Below are positions 48,401-59,937 of a stretch of 64,000 bases of DNA, in pieces. The notes under the pieces were generated by a model. It was not told the DNA's origin. It saw only the letters and a list, made by a program, of their open reading frames with translations, and ran no database searches. The first letter of the stretch is position 1. The number at the start of each line of letters is the position of its first letter. A program made the translations under genes and the position numbers. The stretch lies in NCBI RefSeq assembly GCF_040436345.1, contig NC_133234.1:14095446-14159445 (forward strand), read 5' to 3'. The stretch is from Pagrus major. Taxonomy: Eukaryota > Chordata > Actinopteri > Spariformes > Sparidae.

Positions 48401-51400
48401 CTCGTCCGGCATCATAGAGAGGAGGGAGTTTAGCTAGCATCAGCTGTGTCTCTACATTTGGGTTCAGTTGTGGTGATGGAATCACATCATGTAAAATATT
48501 TTCTTCACTCATAACTTAGACTAGAGAACAAGATTTTTTAACATCTCTCAAACAGTTATTACTATTGTGAGTCACTGGACAGTTACTGTCTTTAAAGCTT
48601 TTACACATTTGAATACAACAATGTCAAAATGTAAGATCAATTTGGTTCAGCTGCTAACAACTCATATTAAACCTGTGACAATGGATTATACGGAAATGTA
48701 GTTTTGTTTTAATGGGACACAAGCCAAACAGGCAGCTTTATATAAAAGTATTTGTTTTTTTGTTGATTTTTTTTCAACAATTGTTAATTCCAGGTCATCT
48801 TCCACCACTAGATGTTTAAAATGCACTTTTAAACTGTAATGGAGTGAGCGTAAATGCACTTAATTGATAAAAATGTTCACTGAACCACCTCTTTATTTCA
48901 TGTTGGGAGCCTATTTCATTCAAATCATAGATGTTTTATCACAAGTGGCCTCAGGCTGCAGTTGTGGAGGCGTCTGTGTCATGCTTTTTCAATCTGATTT
49001 AATCGCTGTTATAATAAATCACTATAAAATTAGTATTTACTGCTTCATATAAGGTATAGAGCATTGTGCAATATTTATTAGAAGTCCTGCATCATTTAAA
49101 TCTCTGGCAGCTTTGTATGCATTCGCTTACAAAATTCAGGCTGACAAGCTGTTATGTCAGCAACGTCTAAATCTGAGCTAAAGTGTAAAGGGCTGAAATG
49201 CTCTCTGCAAACCGGAGCATTCCATCGACTTGGTGTTTCCCCCCCTCAAAAGTGCATACATCCAGCCTCAGGTGAGTGCAGCCAGCCGCATTCAAAACTG
49301 AATTCTATTAAAAGTACATTGATATGCAAAAAGGCTTGAAAGGGCATTTGGAAATGAAGATTTTTAAGCCTGATGTTGCACACAAAGTCATTGTACAGTA
49401 GGAGCGCTCGGCAAGAAAAGAAAAATGAATGTTTTAATGTTTATTTTATAAAAAAAAGTGGCTTTCTGTCACGGCCAAGCAAGAAACGGTCTGCATTTCA
49501 AGCTGTATCATTTCACAGGACACTGAAAAGAGAAAATTGATTCAAAATTTTAAATGAGGTAATCATGGCCAAACACCAGGTTTTATAAATTTTTCAGCAG
49601 TACAAGAAATATGTCACTGCAAGTGGCTTTTATATGGTGAGTTTAGTTTGAACCAATTTAATCAACTTTTATCTGCAGATTAAAAAATATGTGAATTGCG
49701 ATAACAAGTTGGATTTAAAGAGAGTTCAGTTTGAAGCTCTAATCAGAGGGTGATATCTGATGAGATTGATTTTTGCTAATTTTAGATGGTGACAGACAGG
49801 CAGCAGAGAAACACGCATGAAACAAGGCTTTAATTATGTCAAACCTGATTAATAAACATAAACAAAATGATATTTTGACATGAGATGTTCTGTTTTTTCA
49901 TAATTATTTGATTGCCTTATTACACGACACACGCTTGAGGCTGCAATCAGCAAGTCTGTTGAAGTGTTTGAGCGTGTTGGTGAATTATGGATCTGAAAGA
50001 GAGGAAAGAACAGAAGAAATAGGAGGCGGCAGAAAGATAAAAAGAGGAGGAAGGAGATGAAAAGATGGGCTGTCAGATAAACGTTTCAGAAGCAGAGAGT
50101 CATCACGATCATTTCAGAGAATTTAAATTGTCTTTTTATTATCTCCCGGGTAGAAGAACAAGAGTGTCAAAAAATCATTTCATCTGGAAAATGCATCACT
50201 GAGGAGACTGAAGGTATTCCGCTTCTGTTGAGATATTGATTTTACATATCAGGGACACCTCCTTCACTCTCACGATGCTTTTGAAATTCCTCAAGGATTC
50301 AGGATTTATTGGAAAAAACATATCAGAGTGATGTGCCTCTGTTGAGGAGAGACAGGTCTTTAATGTGTCAGGTTGTTTACCGCAAAACATTTTGCTTCAT
50401 GAAGACAACACATGAATATTCCGAACAGCCATACAAACATTTACGATCCCTCCATTCAGAGATTACTTTCCAAATTGCACAATCTGCATTCCTTTGCATC
50501 TTCGCCTCACCCTCATCTATTATTAACCCATTGTGAGACGTTAAATAACAGTTTAAGAGGGTAATTTAACAGATTAGAGGTTAGAAAACAAGACAAATGA
50601 GAGTAAGTAGAGTATGATAAAGCAAAACACTATCTACATTTTCCAATCTGAATTCTCCAGTCCGTGGTGTAATGGCTCTCCAGAAACAACTATATTAAGT
50701 CTGTCAGATTACAACCAAGTCAAGTGATGCCTGGAACATTATATCTTCAAGAGTGACCTTTCATTATCCAGTAGTGCACTTATGCTCTCACAGGAAAAAT
50801 CTCTGATCCAGGCTGACATAAAGAGCTTCCCTGATAAATTAAAATATTAATATTTATGTCAGAGTACACAGTAAGAAGAAAGTTGGAGGCTCTGAAAACA
50901 AAAGTTCTTTGCAGTGTAGATGTGTGTGTTTGACATTTTGGGGTAAAACACTTTTTTGCTTTAAGGCACAGACTCAGTTAAGAAGATTGAATCAACTCTC
51001 ATATCTGTCTGTTAAATATCAGCTGCAGCCGGTAGCTTTGCTTCGCACAAAGTTTCCAAATTTCTCCAACCAGCATGTCTGAAGTTCGATAATAAACTTC
51101 TTATATTGAGTTTGTTTAAATGCACAATATATCATTTGCCACCAGGAGTCTCCCTATCAAAACAAAAGACTTTTGCCAAGTGTTTGTGGGGAGTGCTGGG
51201 CAGAGCGGGGCGACATCGCCGCTGCTCAGCTGCGCAGACTGGCCAGCTCTGGAGGAGAGAGTTGGGTGCAGAGCCAGACCTTCTGGAGGAATAAACACCT
51301 GGAGTCACATCGGACTCTCCTCCAATCCAGAGCTGTTTACTGACGGGAAAACTCAGAGATTACTTTTTAACTTTTGGGATTAAAAGTGTATTTATCTTCA

Positions 51401-51743
51401 CTCCTGTTTATTAATCTGACTGCAGCAGCCGCCTCCATTGTCGGTTGTTTACGTTCTGTAATGCTGACTGCCGACTGAAGCTGGAGGACAAATGTACTTT
51501 ACTTCTTTAACATTACAGAGAGGAGAGGGGGAGAGAAGAGAGAGAACTGGAGTCTGTGGTGAGTGCTGAGTTTAGTGAGACTTGACCTGAATTTAAACAC
51601 ACGGACATACACACCCTCAGTGCGTGCCATTGTGTTGCTTGCTAGTTTACAGTCAATGTACAGTAAAGTAATCTGGCTGTTTTGGGCAAACATGCTTTGT
51701 TGGATGTGAATACACAATTAAACAACTTAACAATGCTGATGAA

Positions 51744-51860
51744 AAGCTGTTTCCTGCTGTCTCCTGTCTTTATGCTAAGCTAGGCTAACTGTCTCTCGGC
51801 TGTAGCTTCATAAACCAGCGAACAAATATGAGAGCGGTATCAATTTTCTCATCTAATTGT
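51744..51860 (+). repeat. Dispersed repeat family A, copy 2
   Basis: Contains TTTATGCTAAGCTAGGCTAAC, CGGCTGTAGCTTCATAAAC, ATATGAGAGCGGTATCAATT and TTCTCATCTAATTG, the family's order, with deletions relative to the 21.9 kb copy. Confidence 0.7.
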
Positions 51861-52045
51861 TAAGTATGAACTCAAGCCAGCAGCTGTTAAACTGTCCAAA
51901 CATTTACAAGACAGACACCTGGTGATATATTCTGTTATCACCACTGGGAGGCAAAGTTTACTGTATACTGCCTGCAGGCGACAAGGGAAACAAGGCACTG
52001 ATGGCACATCCACACACACTCATGTCAGTCATTACGGATTCACAT

Positions 52046-52049
<4 letters not shown>

Positions 52050-52083
<34 letters not shown>
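52050..52083. repeat. (CA)n microsatellite
   Basis: Sixteen CA units; shorter CA runs follow to 52134. Confidence 0.95.
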
Positions 52084-52086
<3 letters not shown>

Positions 52087-54194
52087 CTCCCTTTGCCCCC
52101 GAACACACACAAATGCATGCACACACACACACACGTATGCACACACTGACACCCCCATAAACAGTGTTAAATCTCCACCACGTTCAGCCCCAATTGTAAT
52201 CCGCCAGCCAGTTGCTAGGCAACACTGGAACTTGTAATAGCACTCGAGTATCATGGCCCGCCACCGGTGGTGTGGGGGTGGGGGTGGGGGTGTGGATGGG
52301 AGATGCCGGGGTGAAGAGGTTGCGAGGGTTTTTTTTTTGGAGAGGTACCCTCTGGGGTGGAGGGGGTGACGGTCACTCCAACTGGTGCTTTGATGGAGAC
52401 TTATTTGCTCCTCCTCAGACCACCCAATCGTCTCTGTAACCGTCATGGGACCCAACAGTCAACACTAATGCTATTTCTGACAAGAGCAGTTTAACAAGAG
52501 GGGTTATGATGTTAGATGGAGGGCAGAACAGCAGGGAGATGTGACAAGATGTCTCCTCCGATTATTTTCCCAGTGTGTTCTGACAGAATCAGGGGTGGGT
52601 GTAAGGATGGGGGATATTAAAAAGAATAATATCACAAAACTGGGCTGCAACTAACGATTTATTTGATTATTTTATGTAATGTTTTATTCATTTTTAAAAT
52701 ATAAACAGAAATATAGTGGGTTAGAATGACAGCATTAATATCAAAACTGCACTGAAAATAGCACTTACAACAACATTAAATGAATAAAGAGAATGATAAC
52801 ACTTCATTTTACAGGTCCACAAAGTTAATGGTAAGTAGGTGGTAATTATTATGTAACATGAAATTACCACAATAACTACCTTCATAAACTTATCTAAAAC
52901 TATCAACAGAATGGGAAGACATAACAGGTTTAACATTATGTCTATTTATTGCCAACATTGCACCTTTAAACTGCAACAGTTCACTTTAATTTAGTGGCCT
53001 GCTGAGGGGAAGTTGGATTTGACTGCAAAGCTGCATCGCCGATCCTCCTTTCCAACATGTCACACCAGCACCCATGTGATATACCCTCCACTCCATCCCT
53101 CATCCCTAAGAGGCAACCTGGGAGCAAGTTTGTCAGGCTTAGTCAAGCTTACTGCACCTTCTGCCTGTCGCCAAGCAGAACCAAACTAACCCCCCCAGTG
53201 GAGAAGCAGCGCTGCATACTGGAGCTCAACTATGCCAAAGGGGGCAATTTAAAAAACATTATAATCACATGAGGGGAAATGTCTCTGGCTCGATAATTAG
53301 CAGTGGAGAATGGGGGGGATATCTTTGATGCTGTTTGGTTTGGCTACTTTACAACAGCATAATGGTTTCCTTCATTATTCTTTTTTCAGCTGACTCCGGT
53401 GCACTCTCTGGAGAAAGGAAATATGTGCATTTATAATTTATGCAGCTTTGGTTAATGGTCTTTTGTGGAGGTTTGAGTGTAAACTGTAATCATCATGGCA
53501 CTGCTGTGTTTTAGTATACAGCCAAAATAAATCCAATGCATGTTATAAATGACGCATTAGTTGGACGAAGTTTCACAGTTTGGGAAAGACACTTATCTGC
53601 TGACCAGACAAGAATGATATGAAAAGATCAATACTTATTCCATATCTATCCATTAAGCATAAGGAAAGAGCCAGTAGCCAGTTGCCTGAACAGAGTAGAG
53701 TGCCACCAGTTAACATTTTTGCATGTTCGCGGTTCCCTCATCTCAATCGCCTGAAATAATGTCTGTGATGGACAAATCAAATCAAAAATGTGCGTGTTTA
53801 TCTTATCTTGCTGTACAAAACATGTAAGAATGATAAACATGTGTTTGCCACAGAACTTATTTTCCGAAATAATCCAAAATCCACCTGAAAAATCCCATAG
53901 GCTTTTTGTTGAGGGAACCAGGACAATGCTAATTACCAGGTTAGCCTTGCAGCACACTATAGGGGGGCTCATGTGTATTATGACTATTGAACTAAGGAAT
54001 ATATGAACCTGGGAACACAGATATACCCCCTGCTGGACTATTTCTTGGCCAGGATCAGAGCCTCCACTGGTGGCATGACAGCCTTGAGGTGATGAATCGA
54101 CAGTCAAAATGTAATCTGACACAGAGCTGGTGTGTGCACGGACTCAACAAAATATATACTGTGTTGACTCTTGAGCTTTAGAGGTGCTGGTATT

Positions 54195-54345
54195 GATTTC
54201 TTTTTACCTGTTGACAGTGCCAGGCAACCCTATTACCCCTGTTACGCTAAGCCTAGCTAACCAGCTGCTGATTGTCACTGAGAATTTATCGGAGAGATAT
54301 GAGAGTGGTGTCAATCTTCTCATTTAACTCTTAAAAGAGAGAGAT
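54195..54345 (+). repeat. Dispersed repeat family A, copy 3
   Basis: Contains CTAAGCCTAGCTAACCAGC, GAGATATGAGAGTGGTGTC and AATCTTCTCATTTAACTC, in family order and the same orientation. Confidence 0.65.
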
Positions 54346-54904
54346 TTTCCAATAATGAGTGTTGTTTTCAGCTAATCAATGTGGCTTGTTGGAGCCTAGA
54401 GTGAGATTTTTAGTCAGTAGCCAACAGCCTCAGTGTGAGAACTGTTGCTGCTGCAGTCACACATTTACTCATCTGGACTCACACACAAGGTCCCTCAGCT
54501 GCAACAATAGTAATAGTGTTGCCCCGCCACTGTTCGCCCAGGCATATCTGCACATGGACCATTTGTTTCACCACTTAAACCACATTGCCTCTCTCCGTCT
54601 CTGTTCGCCATCTGCCTTTATGGCCCCTGACAACTCATGTGACAAATAGCCTCCAGGACGCCTCTCTCCTGATACCTCAGCTCCCTCCACAATCTGCACT
54701 TTCCTCTTTGATGATAATCATCTGGTAGCGAGGACTGACCATGTGCATCAGCCATTGGGAATCACTGTCTGGCATTAGTATCCACCAGCTGCCACCATCA
54801 ATCATTGAGTCTGTTTCACAGCCACTGTTTGTGTGATGCAGTGAAACCATGCCACCCTGTGGAGGGAAAATCCTAGAGCCATCTCAAGCTGGATTTGAGA
54901 GCTT

Positions 54905-54980
54905 GATTTTAATGTAATGTAATGCTTTATTGATCCCTGGAGGAGAATTCTCTCTTTGCTTTTCTCCCTCCACCTTTAGG
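54905..54980 (+). repeat. Fragment of a fish retroelement-type repeat
   Basis: The stretch containing TGCTTTATTGATCCCTGGAG and GAGAATTC is like the TTTATTGATCCC...GAAATTC motif that recurs widely in teleost genomes as part of interspersed repeats. Only a short, isolated piece is present. Classification from memory, low certainty. Confidence 0.4.
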
Positions 54981-55669
54981 TGAGAGCACTGGCTCGGATA
55001 CAAAACAGCCGTGTCTCGCTCGAGGACATGTTAGCAGGATGGATGCTTGCTGACACTGCAGCTTGGAGCCGAGTCCTCTGGGGGAACAGCGGTCTTCAAA
55101 CTAATATGCCACCCTTACTGCAATCCAGATCTGATAGCTTAAATTTCTCCGCCAAACATGCAAAGATCATTCCAGGTGAGTTTTACTATTACTCTGCAGT
55201 GGATACAACGTGCACCATGTGTGAAGTCAGAGATGTAGTTTTCAGCTCAATAAATCAGTGATTCTAGGTTGAATACAACTGATTTTCATGAATGTCTGAT
55301 TTTACAATCAGTGCGATCCCATAATTTAATCCATGGATTTCCTCCATCAAGTTTTTTTGTCTACTTTTCCACACTATTGAGGCACCTGAATGGGTTTAAT
55401 ATGCCAAAACACCCATGTGTGAGGGACCAGTAACTAGGCTAAATTCCTTCTGCACCCCACTTATATAGTAATGGGTCTGACCTACACTGTGTAATGGCTG
55501 GCGCAGGGACAAGGCCCACTGGACTCATTGGTAATGAATAACTTCTTCTTCTTCCCTTTTGACCTGCTGGATGAGCAGTGTTTTAGATTCTAGTCTTTAG
55601 TTTTAGATTTATGAGGTTAAAATGGACACATAGTTACACATGCAAAAAAACAAATCTTGATTATTCCAC

Positions 55670-55805
55670 TGAGAGGGCTGGAAGGCAGATCTTTTTTTTA
55701 CTTTGGACAGTCAGGGTAGCTGTTTACCCTTGTTTCCAGTCTTAATGCTAACCTAAGCTATCCTAAGTTGAGAGTGGCATTCATCCTATCATATAACTCT
55801 CCTAA
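55670..55805 (+). repeat. Dispersed repeat family A, copy 4 (diverged)
   Basis: GGCAGATCTTTTT, GGTAGCTGTTTACCCTTG, TTTCCAGTCTTAATGCTAAC, GAGAGTGGCATTCATCCTATC. The middle (GCTGTAGCTTCA) part is deleted. Confidence 0.55.
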
Positions 55806-56086
55806 CTCAGCATAGCACTTTTAATTTACATAACTATAAATTTAACAGTGCTAATTTTAATAGTGCTCGGATTACTCCGATTGTACTGTTTAACTAATCT
55901 GTTTCTCTCAATAACAAAACTTGGATCAACTGATATTTGTCACTTTGATCTCAAACATCACATAAATACCTCTTTCCTCTTGGAAAACGTTGTAGTCTTG
56001 TTTCAAATACTAACATAGTTTAAATAATGAAAACGATGTCAGCAAGTTAAGTTTTGAATTTTATTGTTTTTTTATTGTTTTTACTA

Positions 56087-56105
56087 TTATTATTATTATT
56101 ATTAT

Positions 56106-56149
<44 letters not shown>

Positions 56150-56286
56150 TTATTATTATTAGTAGTAGTAGTATTACTATTATTATTATTAGTAGTAATA
56201 GTAGTAGTAGTATTACTATTATTATTATTATTAGTAGTAGTAGTAGTAGTAGTAGTAGTATTACTATTGTTGTTGTTGTTGTTGAT
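56087..56286. repeat. Compound ATT/AGT trinucleotide tract
   Basis: About 200 bp in which blocks of ATT repeats alternate several times with blocks of AGT repeats, with single-unit exchanges (ACT, AAT), ending in a TTG run. The predicted Leu/Val homopolymer frame is a by-product. It lies just downstream of the minus-strand gene ending at 56713. Confidence 0.95.
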
Positions 56287-56545
56287 TAAGGTTCTCTGTC
56301 ATCCAGGTCATGGTAATTCTAAGTGCTGTATCATAGGCAACTGGACTTGTTTCAGTTTTCTTGAAAACCTTCATCAGCATCAACGAATACACTTTTTAGA
56401 TTTCCACGCAATGTCTCCGATTGTGGGAGGAAGCCGGAGCACCCGGAGAGAACCCACGGCGGCACGGGGAGAACATGCAAACTCTGCACAGAAAGGCCCT
56501 GCCCGGTCCTTCTTGCTGTGGGGCAACAGCACTAACCTAACATAA
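56285..56545. repeat. Composite of two widespread fish repeat fragments
   Basis: The first part (GGTTCTCTGTCATCCAGGTC, then GGCAACTGGACTTGTTTCAG) matches a repeat I recall as common in teleosts. The second part (GTGGGAGGAAGCCGGAGCAC, then GGGGAGAACATGCAAACTC and CAGAAAGG) matches a sequence found interspersed in many aquatic animal genomes. The two abut near 56395. Assigned from memory; the family name is not certain. Confidence 0.6.
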
Positions 56546-56712
56546 ACCGCCGTATCAGGACCGCAAGAGAAGCAGACATTACCAGCAACACTGTGGTCAG
56601 GTCGGGTTTTGCGAGGCACTGCTGCATAATAATGCAGCATACTAGGGTTGTCCGCTCAGAATCAATCCCGTGTCTCAGTGTAAAAGTCAGTCGTCACTGA
56701 TTGTGTCTCACT

Positions 56713-57791
56713 TTAACGTCTCTGTCTTTTGCTGCCTCTCCCTTCCTCTCTGTCGTCCCTTTTCCTAGACCTCTTTCTACCTGGCTGTGGGTCTTCCTCC
56801 TCCACCTGCTGGCTATCTTCCTTGTCAGTCTCTTCCACAGCACCCTCATCTTCAGTCAGATCAATAATACAACTACTCTGAGCAAGATTGTGTCCAGTTG
56901 TGTCCGTATCCGTGTCAGAGTCACTGTCGGCAAACTCATAACACTGTTTTAATTTTTTGCTGCTGCTAGCCTTATCTTCATCTTCGTCATGCTCTCTTGA
57001 CCTTTTCCTGGATGGACCAGGCAGAGGGTCCTCTTCAGCAGCCTCAGCACTAGCACCTGCATGTTCTACTGCCGTGTTTCCAGTATTCTTGTCAGTGTTG
57101 TTATGGTCACTGCAAATGCTGCCAGTGTCGCTGCCTGATGAGCAGTCATCCTCGTCCCACCAACTGAATCTTTTCCTACTTCTCTCTTCATCGTCCTGTT
57201 CATCCTCCTCTCTGGACCTCTGCATTGATCTTCCAGGCAGGAGGTCATGCTCTTCTACATCCTGACTGACTCCAACAGCAACCTCAGCACTGGCAACAGC
57301 ATCATTATTGTTGTCATCGTTGTCAACATTGTGATTGTCAATGTTGTCAATGTCAACATTGACATTGTCAAGGTCGTCAGCATTGTAATGGTTTTCGTTG
57401 TTGTCATGGTTTTCGTTGTTTTCATTATTGGCTGGATTTTCATTGTTTTCATTATTGGCTGGATTTTCATTGTTTTCATTGTTGTTGGCATGAATTTGGA
57501 GGAACCTTATAACCAGAGCCACGCCCCCAATGCCATATTCATCCAGGATTAACTCCAGCCAGTCAATAAAATCATCTGTAAAGTCACCGGCTGCTTCCTC
57601 ATGGTTCCTAACCCTTAAACGCGGCTGGATTCGTGGGCCTGTAAGATAAGAAACATAATTATGTTACCATTACCATAAATAAAAACTGTAAATCAGTATC
57701 CTGTAAATAGCTTTTGGAAAGACTCTGTAAAATGAAGAACCAAGTACTTACGATTTTCACCGTTGTGATCTGCGTCTCCTTTGTCGGCCAT
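56713..57791 (-). CDS. Uncharacterised two-exon gene: Asn-rich, acidic/basic repeat protein with SUMO-interaction-like motif
   Basis: I do not recognise this gene. Exons: 57752-57791 (start ATG 57789-57791) and 56713-57638 (stop TAA); donor ATC|GTAAGT, acceptor TTACAG|GCC; 966 nt, 321 residues. Residues about 33-62 look like a compact helical segment (FIDWLELILDEYGIGGVALV), the only part of ordinary composition. Residues 65-126 are Asn/Glu then Asn/Asp-rich, built partly from 27-bp tandem repeats. An acidic-[Leu/Gln]-Pro-Gly-basic unit occurs three times (144-157, 216-229, 295-308), the basic parts resembling nuclear localisation signals (SRKRSRE, GRKRSRKR). SSCIIDLTEDE (268-278) is a textbook SUMO-interaction-type motif. 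The C-terminus is Arg-rich. A nuclear protein is inferred. It could be a degenerate member of a fish-expanded family or a transposon-derived frame. It is alone, divergent from adprh. Reading-frame length and splice fit support a gene; function unknown. Confidence 0.68.
57410..57490. repeat. 27-bp coding minisatellite
   Basis: Two full copies and part of a third of a 27-bp unit beginning ATTATTGGCTGGATTTTC (plus strand). On the minus strand it encodes NENPANNEN units of the uncharacterised protein. A unit length divisible by three leaves the frame open. Confidence 0.85.
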
Positions 57792-58136
57792 TTGACTAAA
57801 TAGATCAACCAAAGCAATCAGGTTATCTCTTCTTCTTTTTTTCTGGTGTGGTAGTATACGAGACTAAATATAACTTTCAAGAAATGCACTTTTTAGTCAC
57901 AGCGCTTCAATGGGTTTACACTATGCCAATGTTGGCTGTTAGTCTACACCACTATTTAAAATTTGCCTCTAATCCTAAAACAAATTTGATCTGTGTTGTG
58001 TTGTACTGAGTGCGGAATTCTGTGCACACATTGTAACATCTTCATTCTACGGTGACATGTAAAGTTCTAGAACTCCACAGTGCTGCCTTGATCTTGACTT
58101 TGATCTTAGCTTCCAACACAGACAATAAATCATTAA

Positions 58137-58161
58137 TGAATGAATGAATGAATGAATGAAT
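58137..58161. repeat. (GAAT)n microsatellite
   Basis: Six tetranucleotide units between the uncharacterised gene and adprh. Confidence 0.93.
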
Positions 58162-58644
58162 TACTCTGTGCTGTTGTTCTCCATTGTTGTCCAGAAACTA
58201 TTATATACACATCAATAATACACATGTTGCACTGTTCGACCTGTGCCCTCACCTGGATGAACATTGGCACTTATTTTGAGTCAATCCCACATTCACCTTC
58301 CTACAGAAGCATATACATACATTCACGTTGCAGCAGATAAACAGTGGTCCGCAGCATTTGGCTGCAGCCACAAAGGTCATCACAGATCAAGTGTGTCAAT
58401 AAACATTAACTTTAACTGGTGGATTCACCTGTGGTTGATTCGGGTCCTTTAATGAGATTTATAGACAATAGAATATCACCTGCCTTTTTGTTCAGCACAG
58501 CACACACAGGAAATCACTGCGCAAAGCCAAGAAATTGTCCCTAGTTTGGCACCAATCTTCAGTAATACCCAAATGTTTTGTTGTTATTTTCACACTTTTG
58601 TTTTGTATTAATTAAACAAATGAGATACAACATGTTCATTCAGT

Positions 58645-58852
58645 GTGAAGCTGGCAGGCAGATCTTTTTAAACCTTTGGATGTGGCAGGCTAGCTGTTAC
58701 TCCCTTGTTTCTAATCTATAATGTGAAGATAAACTTAACTCTCCTGGCTCTAACTCCATATTTATCATAAAGACACGAGAGTGGTATTGATCTTATCATC
58801 TAACTCTTGACAAGAAAATGAACATAAGTATATCTCCCATGTCAAACTATTC
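58645..58852 (+). repeat. Dispersed repeat family A, copy 5
   Basis: GGCAGGCAGATCTTTTTAAAC, GGCTAGCTGTTACTCCCTTG, ACACGAGAGTGGTATTGATC, TTATCATCTAACTCTTGAC. Same strand as the other four copies; the GCTAAGCTAACC part is lost. Confidence 0.6.
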
Positions 58853-59443
58853 TTGCAACAGGGTTTGTGTTCATTCCTTGAAGACAGCAATCTTCTTTTG
58901 GATAAAAATTCTATGATGAACTTTATTTAGAAATGATTGGGTTTAACTGTGTGAACTGATCTGAACTGGCTTTGACTGTGACAATGCCAGCGGCGGAAAG
59001 CAGAGGAGGGACTCAGGCTGTGATCTGCCTGGATTATTATGGGTTACACAGTGTTCAGGTTCAACATGTGGTCAGAATAACAACAGAGATACAGCTGAGA
59101 AAACTAAATGAGAGAAACGGAAAGAAGAGCTTAATGCTTGAATCTCAGATGAAATGTGAGAGATGCACCATGCGTTCACCAACTCATGGACACAGAGGGA
59201 ATTACTGCAGAAATCTGATTTTACTGAAGGTAAAATAAGCAGTTTCATAGACACGTGTTGTAGAGAGTGTTTCATTTGATGTAGGCTACATCTCTCAGTT
59301 TTATGAGTTTGTTTGTTTGTTTTTTAATAGAAATGTCAGAAGATAACTGTTTATAAAAAGTAGTTCTTTGGTGCTTCATTTGTAATTTAAATAAATATAA
59401 ATAAATATCTATATGATACATTTATATATACATACATATACAT

Positions 59444-59451
<8 letters not shown>

Positions 59452-59525
<74 letters not shown>
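59452..59525. repeat. (TA)n microsatellite
   Basis: About 37 uninterrupted TA units followed by a CA run, roughly 400 bp upstream of the adprh start codon. Its length makes it prone to cruciform extrusion and length change. Confidence 0.97.
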
Positions 59526-59530
<5 letters not shown>

Positions 59531-59715
59531 CACACACACACACATATGATACACATATCATATATACATGATACATTTTTTTTGAAAATATTTGCCAAGT
59601 TTGTTGTGTTTTGCCATGTCTCCATCCAGCCAGCTGGAGGACAGGGATCTAAAATTGGTTTGCCGTTTTTAGCCTCCACGTTTGTCCAGCCTGCTGCTTC
59701 GGGTTTGACGCTTGT

Positions 59716-59748
59716 GCAGAAGCAGAAGCAGAAGCAGAAGCAGAAGCA
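59716..59748. repeat. (GCAGAA)n hexanucleotide repeat in the adprh 5' region
   Basis: About 5.5 units of AGAAGC-type repeat in the GC-richer stretch 59600-59950 that probably contains the adprh promoter and 5' UTR. Confidence 0.9.
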
Positions 59749-59937
59749 TAACTTTAGTGAACGGACGCTGGTGTTTGCTACAGGCCCATCTGAACCCGAT
59801 CTGAACTGGGACCGAGCTCATTTCTGCAACAGAGCAGGAAGCAGTCGGTGTGTGCAGCGCCTCGGTTTGCAGCCCCGGTGTCAACTTCAGCGTGCGGCCG
59901 CCTGGTGAGACTCGAGGACGGGGGACGACGCGCTGCA

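Larger units (their letters stand above)
41401..56712. other. doc2a-to-novel-gene spacer, repeat-rich
   Basis: No known protein family was recognised in any reading frame. It holds CA tracts (41666-41684, 43846-43920, 44066-44113, 52050-52083), a MITE-like element (42451-42836), a TTTTG run near 45313-45340, repeat family B (45060-45430), three copies of repeat family A, and a repeat block at 56285-56545. One frame, 54981-55175, is open and flanked by plausible splice sites but matches nothing known. Confidence 0.5.
57792..59700. other. Spacer between the divergent uncharacterised gene and adprh
   Basis: Contains the 5' flanks of both genes. The frame at 58972-59238 (88 residues) is open but matches no family I know. 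Repeat family A (58645-58852) and a TA tract occupy part. No TATA box can be assigned with confidence to either gene. Confidence 0.45.

Noticed and set aside
56054..56545. 163-codon Leu/Val-rich plus-strand open frame
   Set aside because: It is translation of the ATT/AGT triplet tract followed by known dispersed repeats.
56957..57552. Plus-strand and alternate-frame open frames over the uncharacterised gene
   Set aside because: They are shadows of the Asn/Asp and Ser/Asp-rich codons; only the minus-strand frame joins an upstream exon with an ATG and gives coherent repeated motifs.
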